Assembly: GCA_023426145.1 (NCBI GenBank)
Contig: JAFABG010000040.1
Span: 372,001 to 436,000 of the forward strand
Length of the DNA stretch: 64,000 bases
Reading direction: 5' to 3'
From: Bacteroidota bacterium
Lineage (GTDB): Bacteria; Bacteroidota; Bacteroidia; Bacteroidales; Bacteroidaceae
Every line of letters begins with the position of its first letter. The stretch's first letter is position 1. The position numbers and the translations under genes were made by a program. Below the pieces are notes generated by a model, which saw nothing but the letters and a program-made list of their open reading frames with translations, was not told where the DNA came from and made no database searches. Below are positions 34,701-41,428 of the stretch, one piece after another.

Positions 34701-34993
34701 ATCCAGAAACAATTCAAGTCGCTTAATCGGTCTTCAGCAGAGTTTACTACTACACATGCATCGTATTCTATAGTTACCTTCCCACTCATTTTTTCTTTTC
34801 TCCATAAGGTCAGTCCTTTGGGAGAACGAATTTCTACAGTGTCTCCAAGAAAAGTAACCTTATATTCAGGAGACTCAGATTCTACTTTCCAATATCTATC
34901 GAATTGGTGGGCATTAAGCCCTGATATTTCATTATCTTGAGCATGGGTCACTACAGATATGAAGAGGAATAATAAAAAGAAGATGTTTTTCAT
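31709..34993 (-). CDS. PL26-like (PcRGLX/YetA-type) protein with an N-terminal DUF6250-like domain
   Basis: A large secreted protein of 1094 residues (signal peptide to about THAQ, 19). Residues about 40-235 form a lectin-like sandwich (LTLWRKEKMSGKVTIEYDACV, WYHIKICNENNRVSYYINGT, SGWFGFRTTLSRTRITNFRY) resembling DUF6250. From about 245 the sequence fits the PcRGLX/YetA RIFT-barrel start (VSFGVPFNEGEINSL, LAYWPDGSLKWVGVAAVIP) and then an alpha/alpha-toroid core with many Trp and Tyr residues. PcRGLX is the founding exo-rhamnogalacturonan lyase of family PL26, so an exo-acting RG lyase is likely. The call rests on remembered motifs rather than alignment. It is the last gene of the sulfatase-GH106-PL11 cluster, 88 bp after PL11. 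Confidence 0.72.
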   Translation of the reverse strand: MKNIFFLLFLFISVVTHAQDNEISGLNAHQFDRYWKVESESPEYKVTFLGDTVEIRSPKGLTLWRKEKMSGKVTIEYDACVVVNSAEDRLSDLNCFWMANDPKYPNNIWEREKWRSGIFLKYYSLQLYYMGYGGNHNSTTRFRRYDGNEAAISNAQARPAILKEYTDSDRLLKANKWYHIKICNENNRVSYYINGTRLVDFRDADPLKSGWFGFRTTLSRTRITNFRYTMSPSTTPEIPLHWIGNKPTYTKPVSFGVPFNEGEINSLNNLHLMNGKGASIPTDTWPLAYWPDGSLKWVGVAAVIPEKTDTLLLRNNVYSSKEKKTKSYKINSPSISIKETKENIQIETGVSSAYIPRKGNFLIDSLFYKGTKVGENARLICQTQNRPLLEAISQISFEKYDSELKSVVLERSGKVCTVVKLEGIHKGANGREWLPFTVRLYFYAGCEQIKMVHSFIYNGDQHKDFIRALGIRFDVPMREAYYNRHIAFSCADGGVWSEPVQPLVGRRVLENKNHSASLQLQQMEGKRIPPYETFDQKNRDLIDQWASWNDYRLSQLSADAFTIRKRATNQNPWIGTFSGTRSKGYAFAGDITGGLGICLQDFWQSYPSSIEITNAKAQSATLTAWLWSPDAEPMDLRHYDNVAHGLNASYEDVQDGMSTPYGIARTTTLMLIPQRGYAGKKSFSNDAEAVSDESILLPTPTYLYSKRAFGVWSLPDRSTPFRTRVENRLDSYIDFYNKAIEQNKWYGFWNYGDVMHAYDPIRHTWRYDIGGFAWDNTELGSNMWLWYNFLRTGRADIWRMASAMSRHTAEVDVYHIGPNAGLGSRHNVSHWGCGAKEARISQAAWNRFFYYLTTDERCGDLMTEVKDADQKLYEIDPMRLAQPRSLYPCTAPARLRIGPDWLAYAGNWMTEWERTGDKAYRDKIIAGMKSIATLPHGIFTGPKALGFDPKTGVISTECDPNLESTNHLMTIMGGFEVMNEMMRMIDLPEWNEAWLNHALHYKQKAWELSHSRFRVSRLMAYAAYRLRNPQIAKEAWDDLFKELPTTSKSSIDIKIQRPPEVPAPLDECKDISTNDAALWSLDAIYMQEVIPQDE

Positions 34994-35081
34994 GTGTTAA
35001 TAGTGATTGTTCTTAGTTTGAGAATCAGTTTTTCTTAAGTTTTATTTTCCAATAGCCTTTACTTTGGTCAAAGATCCGAGA

Positions 35082-36932
35082 TTACAGGGGGTAGCTTGGA
35101 TGAGGTGGCTGGTTATAAGCCACATTTTGCCATGCAATAGCTAGCCTGTATTGTCGATCGTTCATTAGCGTAATACGTCTGTTTGTAGCAGGTATCGTCG
35201 TTGAATAAATGCGTAATTCTGTCTGATCTTTAGAAGCCCAAATGACTTCTTCACGCCAGTCTCCTAAAATATCCCCAGATAAGCAGGGATTTCCTTTGGT
35301 TCCATTATTGGAAACCACTCCTTCAGCTTTTAATAGTAAATCTGTATTTTCAATCTTCCAGTTCCACTTGCTAATGCTTACATGGTCAAGCAATTCAGCT
35401 AAAGGATCAGCATCCCAGTAAATAGTGAAATTGCAAGAGTTAGGTTTATTAGGACTGATTATTTCTCCGGTATCACCTCTACGTAAGCCGCCAATATTAC
35501 ACCAACATTCAGCACCATCATATCGTGGGTCGATATTTGCAGCAACTCCACGTCCTGCATCTTGTCCTAGAGCATCTTGCCAAATAATTCTTCCTGTTGC
35601 TCCATCAAACATCGCTAGGGCAGGGGTCCTTTGTACGATCTCATTATCGCCTTCATTTTCATGTACGCCAAACACCTGTATACCTCCTTGCGAGGGGATA
35701 AGACATCCAGCATGCAAGGCGTCTCCATGTCGTAAACCTGTACTATATAATCCTTGTCCATTATGATCTACAGTCATGGCGCCAACACAGATTTCATCAC
35801 ATCCATCATTATCGAAATCTGCAACAGTTACACTGTGGTTTCCCATTCCCGAATACGCTTCTAACCCCCGTTTTGCACTGTCAAAGGTCCAAATAGGTTG
35901 CAAAGATCCGTTCTTAAACGTCCATGCAGCAACAACTGTACGTCCATACCATCCTCTAACCATTACAGGAGATGGAGTTTTTCCATCTAGAAAAGCCACA
36001 CCAGCTGTAAAACGATCCGATCGTCCTCCTGTGTTATCATTGCCGCAATTTCCTCCAATACCTCCCCAACCATCTAAAGGGTAACGAGTTGGAATGTATA
36101 GCTTTGAATCTAATTCCTTACCGCTTCTTCCTTCAAAAACGGTAAGGTACTCAGGACCATTTACTATTTTCCCATAGGTCGGGCTTTTTTTATCCCATGT
36201 TCTCCAATCTGTGTTTTTGTTTCCAATGTAGTGTCCTAATCCATCTATCGTTCCATCGCCCGTCTTACAGCAAATCTCTGCGTACCCGTCTCCGTCAAAA
36301 TCAAAAACAAGGAAATTGGTCGTTGCAGCTCCTGATCGTACATTAGGTCCTAGATCAATGCGCCACAATCTTGTTCCGTCCATTTTGTATGCATCTAAAT
36401 AGGTATTCCCTGTGAATCCTCTTTCAGGGGGACGTTTTGAATTAGAAGGTGACCACTTTAGAATGATTTCATATTCACCGTCCCCATCTAAATCGCCTAC
36501 GCTGCAATCGTTAGCTGTATATGAGAATTGTTCTCCAGCTATTTCTCCGTTTTCTGGCTTGCTGATAGGAATACTTAAGTAAGGATGCTGCTTTTCATTA
36601 TGTAGCCGAATCCATGTTGTAACTTCTCCATTACTGGATTTTAATATCCAGCGGTTGTCTGCTGTATAATCTACAGTACGATCTATAAAATCAGCTGTTT
36701 TTATAATCGGCTCTTGATTCAGTTTAACTTCCGGATTCCCATTGGTACTACGATAAATATCAAATTTTATATTTGGAGCATCATCCAATGTGATACGCCA
36801 ACTGAAATACATTCCTTTTTCTGTTGGAGTTCCAATTAATCCTCTTGATAACTTCTCCCCTCGATAGGGCTGAGAAAACGCGAATGTGCTTCCTGCGAAT
36901 ATAAGCACAAGTATTATAAGCCAATATTTCAT
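35082..36932 (-). CDS. PL11 rhamnogalacturonan lyase, second copy
   Basis: Secreted lyase of 616 residues (signal peptide to about AFSQ, 20) with the same plan as the PL11 at 26707-28548: an N-terminal sandwich, then a propeller with calcium loops (GDLDGDGEYEIILKWSPSN, DFDGDGYAEICCKTGDG, ADFDNDGCDEICVG). The two copies differ at many positions, including an insertion around GWGGIGGNCGNDNTGGRSD, so they are old paralogues and may be endo- and exo-acting. The C-terminus is abrupt (PPHPSYPL). The frame stays open for another 18 codons after the TAA, hinting at a recently shortened tail. It starts 23 bp after the GH106 stop in one transcript. Confidence 0.94.
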   Translation of the reverse strand: MKYWLIILVLIFAGSTFAFSQPYRGEKLSRGLIGTPTEKGMYFSWRITLDDAPNIKFDIYRSTNGNPEVKLNQEPIIKTADFIDRTVDYTADNRWILKSSNGEVTTWIRLHNEKQHPYLSIPISKPENGEIAGEQFSYTANDCSVGDLDGDGEYEIILKWSPSNSKRPPERGFTGNTYLDAYKMDGTRLWRIDLGPNVRSGAATTNFLVFDFDGDGYAEICCKTGDGTIDGLGHYIGNKNTDWRTWDKKSPTYGKIVNGPEYLTVFEGRSGKELDSKLYIPTRYPLDGWGGIGGNCGNDNTGGRSDRFTAGVAFLDGKTPSPVMVRGWYGRTVVAAWTFKNGSLQPIWTFDSAKRGLEAYSGMGNHSVTVADFDNDGCDEICVGAMTVDHNGQGLYSTGLRHGDALHAGCLIPSQGGIQVFGVHENEGDNEIVQRTPALAMFDGATGRIIWQDALGQDAGRGVAANIDPRYDGAECWCNIGGLRRGDTGEIISPNKPNSCNFTIYWDADPLAELLDHVSISKWNWKIENTDLLLKAEGVVSNNGTKGNPCLSGDILGDWREEVIWASKDQTELRIYSTTIPATNRRITLMNDRQYRLAIAWQNVAYNQPPHPSYPL

Positions 36933-36955
36933 ATTTTACTTGGTTAATCCTTATG

Positions 36956-39811
36956 TTAATCTTTAATAATCATGACTGGAGTCATAGTAACAGGTCCCAA
37001 TAGTCCAGATGGTTTGGGTGCCCAATTTGAAGCATCAAATATATCATTTTTTACATTCTCTTTCTTTCTAGCAGATATATTTATATTATAAAAATGTTTC
37101 CAGTTGATTCCTTTTTTATCCATATAAGCAATTCTATTGGCCATCGAGTTAGCTACTTTGATCATTAATTTGTCTTTGCCTTTAAACTTTTTAGACTTGA
37201 TATACAATTCATACGGTCTGTTTATCACGGTACCAACATATTCTCCATTCAAATAGACGGATGCATTTTCTGCAACAGACCCAAGATCTAGCTTAATGGC
37301 ATCTGCTGTCGGAATTTTATCAATGATTGTAGTGTAAATCGCTGTTCCTGAGAAAGCTTTATATTGATCTCCTTTAAAATTTGTCCATGAGGATAAACTA
37401 TCAACCCTTTGTGGAGCTGGAAGTTCAGGTCCTCCTTTTTCAAATGAGATAGACCAAATACTAGTAATAGGAGTAGGTGAGGCATTCTCTCGATAATATG
37501 TATATGTCTCACCAACAAAGTCTTGACTTGATGTTGATAAAATGACTGTTTCATTAGGGTTTAATTGTAAAAAGACGTTGGTGTTTTTACCTCCATTTTT
37601 TATCATTGCTGTTCCACTGTTGCCATTCATCGGATTGAAGATGGCTGCACTTTGTGCAACTGTTTGAAGTGGTATCCAATTTTGTATTCTATGGGTACTG
37701 GTGTTTTTAATAAAATAATATTTTCCAGTTTTACTTTGTCTTCTGATGCACTGTAAACTATCTAAGTACATCTGCTCAGCATCAACGTGTGCAGCATTCA
37801 TCAAAGCATGAAGATTGTCCGACAGCATAACCTTACCTTTGCCTAATGAAATAGATTGAATTTTTCTGTCAACTTTAAAGCTTAAACTATTCAACAATTC
37901 ATTAAATTGACTTTGTCTTTTATTGGAAAGAGTCATTCCAGCTGCTTTCTGTGGAATTCCTTTGTAGAATAGAATATTAGCTCCTTCTTTGGCTAAGTCG
38001 ATTATTTTCTTCAATGTTTCTTGTGGTATATATTTGGATTCCGAAATTAAGATCGTTTTATATTTTGCCCCAGGAGTCGTAATCTTTCTTTCTTCAAGAT
38101 GAGTCTTAAGAATTTGCTTGTCGGAAATCAAATCCCAAGAGTATCCTTTTTCTGTTAGCTCCACAGCGCATTCTCTCAAGGGTGAGCCTATCATATTTCG
38201 ATCTAAACCACTAAAATGTTGAAGACTTTTTGTTCCTTTAGTTGACATTACATCTGCAATGTTATAGTAAAGTAAGATATCATTATCTGGCTTCCCTTCT
38301 TGCAAGAAGGATTGTACGCGAGTAACATATTGATTCAAATATTTAAAATCATCCCAAAATGGGTTATTGGGGTTGAAATGAACCGCAGCATAAAACAACC
38401 ATCCTGGCCAAGGAGCATCTTGTGGACTAAAACAAGTGCCATGGTAGAAGATATGATTCACTCCCCCTAAGAAAAAAACATCTAGCGCCTTTTTTACATC
38501 TCCTAAATTAGATTGGAAATGTTCATTTAGCCAAGTTGCACTTTCTGATGAGGATAATTTTTTCCCTTCTGTATGAGCCACCGATGGAGCTGCTTTGATG
38601 CTAACAAGGTCTCTGCCTTCTATCTCTGGAACATCACTGACTGCATATAAATCAAGAATATTTGCTGGTGATCCATGGGCTTGGTTTCTTATTCCTTTTC
38701 CTTGTTTGGCAGCCCAATGTTGCCATCGCTTAGAATAATGATCAACTAGTAGCTCGCTCAACGTTTGTCTATAGTCATATAAAACCTTTTCATTTTTATC
38801 TGGAGATTCTAAGCCTAGCAGAGCCGGTAAGTATTGTTGTAAATTATAGCCTCTGTATTTCTTGAATTCATTAAAGAAATTAGGTGTCCAATTAGATTCT
38901 CCTTTTGCATCATCCACCTCGTATGAATCGTTGAAGTAATACCTCAAATAACTTATATCTCTGTTTTTAAAAGCTTTATCGAATTTATCTAGATAATGAT
39001 CAATAGCGGCAGCCGAGAAATGATCGATAACATCTCCTTCGCTTCCGGGCCCTGCTCGTTCTACCATTTTTCCATGATGACCCTCGAAGAGTGCACAAAT
39101 GGTCCAGCTTCCAGTAGGAGCTACCCAGTCTAAGGTCCCATCGCGTCTTACTTTGGTCGTTAAGTCAATACATTCACCTTTATCGTTATTGGCTGTTACA
39201 ATTATGCGGGGAAGTTCTTTTTGGAATTTCACTTGGTCTAATGCTAACTGTTGCAAATTAGCATTTGTGTTGATTGGTTCTTTTAATTCTTCAAGTTTTA
39301 CAGGAATATGTCCAGCTATTCTGACAAGGCCTTCTTCTTTATATCTAATAGGTTCATTTAGCTTTTCACCTTCATTTAATTGATAGGTTTTATGAACGAT
39401 TGTTTTACAGGCATCCTCTTGACTTACCCACGGACCCCCAAATGGCCAACCAGAAGCATTAGCTAGATCTATTCCTAATCCTAATTGTTTAGCTTTCTGC
39501 AACGTATAGATAAATATATCAACCCATTCGGGGGATAAATACTCTTTGAATCTATTTTCATAGCCATGCACGCCGTAAATTGGTGTGATTTCCATTCCAC
39601 CCAAATTCGCTTCAGCATATTTACACATGATTGTGTCAAGATCGTTAGGTCTCACAGCACTTCCTTCCCACCACCATCGTGTCCATGGTTCGGTTTCATT
39701 GGTAACTTTAGGCCATTCTATTTTCTGTGTGTGTGTGCATGCCATAAGTGTTATCATTGTGCAAGCACCCACACAGAACCTTGCTAATTTATTTGTAGAA
39801 GGTAACTTCAT
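36956..39811 (-). CDS. GH106 alpha-L-rhamnosidase lipoprotein
   Basis: A 951-residue lipoprotein (lipobox Cys25, TLMAC) that releases rhamnose from oligosaccharides. GH106 features: the N-terminal PWTRWWWEGSAVRPNDL segment, GGMEITPIYGVHGYENRF, LGLGIDLANASGWPFGGPWV, YLRYYFNDSYEVDDA and NHIFYHGTCFSPQDAPWPGW, plus a C-terminal sandwich (AENASVYLNGEYVGTVINRPYELYI). The start at 39811 gives a signal peptide and leaves 13 bp after the sulfatase stop; the longer frame to 39865 would overlap it. GH106 enzymes in pectin loci attack rhamnose linked to galacturonate or glucuronate. Position between sulfatase and PL11 suggests it acts on trimmed RG-I ends. Confidence 0.93.
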   Translation of the reverse strand: MKLPSTNKLARFCVGACTMITLMACTHTQKIEWPKVTNETEPWTRWWWEGSAVRPNDLDTIMCKYAEANLGGMEITPIYGVHGYENRFKEYLSPEWVDIFIYTLQKAKQLGLGIDLANASGWPFGGPWVSQEDACKTIVHKTYQLNEGEKLNEPIRYKEEGLVRIAGHIPVKLEELKEPINTNANLQQLALDQVKFQKELPRIIVTANNDKGECIDLTTKVRRDGTLDWVAPTGSWTICALFEGHHGKMVERAGPGSEGDVIDHFSAAAIDHYLDKFDKAFKNRDISYLRYYFNDSYEVDDAKGESNWTPNFFNEFKKYRGYNLQQYLPALLGLESPDKNEKVLYDYRQTLSELLVDHYSKRWQHWAAKQGKGIRNQAHGSPANILDLYAVSDVPEIEGRDLVSIKAAPSVAHTEGKKLSSSESATWLNEHFQSNLGDVKKALDVFFLGGVNHIFYHGTCFSPQDAPWPGWLFYAAVHFNPNNPFWDDFKYLNQYVTRVQSFLQEGKPDNDILLYYNIADVMSTKGTKSLQHFSGLDRNMIGSPLRECAVELTEKGYSWDLISDKQILKTHLEERKITTPGAKYKTILISESKYIPQETLKKIIDLAKEGANILFYKGIPQKAAGMTLSNKRQSQFNELLNSLSFKVDRKIQSISLGKGKVMLSDNLHALMNAAHVDAEQMYLDSLQCIRRQSKTGKYYFIKNTSTHRIQNWIPLQTVAQSAAIFNPMNGNSGTAMIKNGGKNTNVFLQLNPNETVILSTSSQDFVGETYTYYRENASPTPITSIWSISFEKGGPELPAPQRVDSLSSWTNFKGDQYKAFSGTAIYTTIIDKIPTADAIKLDLGSVAENASVYLNGEYVGTVINRPYELYIKSKKFKGKDKLMIKVANSMANRIAYMDKKGINWKHFYNINISARKKENVKNDIFDASNWAPKPSGLLGPVTMTPVMIIKD

Positions 39812-39824
39812 TAGTATAACTTGT

Positions 39825-41228
39825 TTAGAAATGAAATAAGGGGTTTTCAGTACGCTGATTTGCAATTTTCTCTCTCAATTTGTTAGCTATACTTGGATAT
39901 TGCTTTATCACATTGCTTGTTTCTGCAGGGTCTGTATAAATATTATATAGTTCTTCACGTGTTTTACTCGTATTGCTTACCTCTAATCTTACTAATTTCC
40001 AGCCATCTGCTGTCATAATAGATTGTTTACCTCCAGATTCGAAGAATTCAAAGTAAATACAGTCATGCTCTTGCTGATTCCCTTTTCTTGTGAGCGTTGG
40101 TAAATAAGAAATCCCATCTATGTTTTGTGGAATGTCTGCATGAATTACATCAGCCATTGTAGGTAGGAAATCCCAAAAGGCAGAGATGTGATTGGTTATT
40201 ATCCCTTTTGGAATGATCTCTGGCCATTGTACAATGAATGGTGTGCGAATACCTCCTTCATACAAATCTCTTTTTTGCCCCCTAAATGGGCCATTGCTAT
40301 CGAAGAAATTAGGATCATGTCCTCCTTCAGAATGAACGCCATTATCTGATGTGAAAATAATAATGGTATGTTTATACAACCCTTTCTCCTTTAGTTTTTT
40401 AACAATCAATCCAACACTTTTATCTAAATACGTCACCATTGCAGCATAGGTCGCACGTGGGTCTTGTTGTGATTTATACCCATTCTTCTTTCCAGTGAAA
40501 GGTGTTTCGCAAAATTGCCCCTCATATTCTGTCATCGCACTTTTCATAATATTAAGGTCAGCATGAGGTATTGTTGGCGAGAAATAAAGGAAGAAAGGTT
40601 TTTTATCATTTTTATCGATAAAATCTAAAGCCTTATTTAGCATTAAGTCATGAGAATAGAATTTCCCATTTAATATAATCTTATGTTCATTCTCATGCAA
40701 AAAAACGGGATAATAGTGATGGGCAAAACTTTGTCCTAAGTACCCATAAAAATAGTCGAATCCATGTTTATTAGGGATACCTTCAGTACCAGGTCCTCCC
40801 ATACCCCATTTCCCGACGCATCCAGTGGCGTAATTCTTTGTTTTGAAAAGATCGGCCACGGTTACTTCTTTAGCTGGAAGTGGAGTTTCATACAATAAAC
40901 CATCCGAACCAGGCACCTTGGCATTTCCTCTTATTGAGGCATGGCCCATATGCTTTCCAGTCAATAAGGCACAACGAGATGGAGCACTGACTGTGGATCC
41001 AGAATAATGTTGCATAAATTTCATCCCATTCGATGCCAAGCTATCTATGTTCGGCGTTTTAATTTGGCGTTGTCCATAACAGCCTAAATCTCCTATGCCT
41101 AAATCATCTGCCATTATATAAATAACGTTTGGTGGCATTTGAGCCGTTGGCAACTGCCCCATCATTGTTCCAGCATATAGTAAAGTTACTGGAAATAAGA
41201 TCTTACGTGATTGTTTCATATCCATCAT
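39825..41228 (-). CDS. S1-family sulfatase, Ser-type
   Basis: Secreted arylsulfatase-fold enzyme of 467 residues (signal peptide to about MMGQ). The S1 signature is Ser81-A-P-S-R-C-A-L-L-T-G, so formylglycine would be made from Ser by an anaerobic maturase (anSME), which is not in the window. Metal-site segments IYIMADDLGIGDLGCYG and IIFTSDNGVHSEGG are intact. It leads a transcript with GH106, PL11 and the PL26-like gene, with its own promoter at 41254-41284. RG-I is not normally sulfated, so the true substrate may be a sulfated rhamnose-containing glycan or a sulfated host or algal sugar. The subfamily cannot be set by eye. Confidence 0.93.
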   Translation of the reverse strand: MMDMKQSRKILFPVTLLYAGTMMGQLPTAQMPPNVIYIMADDLGIGDLGCYGQRQIKTPNIDSLASNGMKFMQHYSGSTVSAPSRCALLTGKHMGHASIRGNAKVPGSDGLLYETPLPAKEVTVADLFKTKNYATGCVGKWGMGGPGTEGIPNKHGFDYFYGYLGQSFAHHYYPVFLHENEHKIILNGKFYSHDLMLNKALDFIDKNDKKPFFLYFSPTIPHADLNIMKSAMTEYEGQFCETPFTGKKNGYKSQQDPRATYAAMVTYLDKSVGLIVKKLKEKGLYKHTIIIFTSDNGVHSEGGHDPNFFDSNGPFRGQKRDLYEGGIRTPFIVQWPEIIPKGIITNHISAFWDFLPTMADVIHADIPQNIDGISYLPTLTRKGNQQEHDCIYFEFFESGGKQSIMTADGWKLVRLEVSNTSKTREELYNIYTDPAETSNVIKQYPSIANKLREKIANQRTENPLFHF

Positions 41229-41253
41229 AGTATATTGCTTTCTATCTTATCTA

Positions 41254-41284
41254 CAAAATTATAGACCCAGTGGATTTTTTCAAA
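41254..41284 (-). promoter_or_regulatory. Bacteroides promoter of the sulfatase-GH106-PL11 cluster
   Basis: The minus strand reads TTTG (41281-41284), a 19-bp spacer and TAATTTTG (41254-41261), ending 25 bp upstream of the first ATG. No copy of the shared operator is found at the 31-bp position, in contrast to the four operator-linked promoters. Confidence 0.75.
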
Positions 41285-41329
41285 TAGAATATTATCCATT
41301 TATATGTTTATTTGTGCATATTCGATGTG

Positions 41330-41380
41330 TATAATAGATAAAAGGCGGTATTTTTTAAATACCGCCTTTTATCTATTATA
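41330..41380 (-). terminator. Perfect 24-bp hairpin after susD
   Basis: Arms 41330-41353 and 41357-41380 are fully complementary over 24 bp, with a 3-nt loop. The GC core is AAAAGGCGGTATTT, followed on the minus strand by TTTTATCTATT. It lies 48 bp after the susD stop and 46 bp before the -33 box of the sulfatase promoter, so it should end or sharply reduce read-through from susCD. Confidence 0.88.
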
Positions 41381-41428
41381 CTATTTCTTAAACCTTAAAT
41401 TTTTAAGCCTATGAAATATCTCTTACTA

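Noticed and set aside
39812..39865. Longer start for the GH106 gene
   Set aside because: It overlaps the sulfatase 3' end and buries the lipobox signal peptide that starts at 39811.
41285..41325. Operator copy in front of the sulfatase gene (TATTATCCAT and TTTGTGCA fragments)
   Set aside because: Fragments resemble parts of the site, but orientation and spacing to the -7 box do not fit the four good copies.
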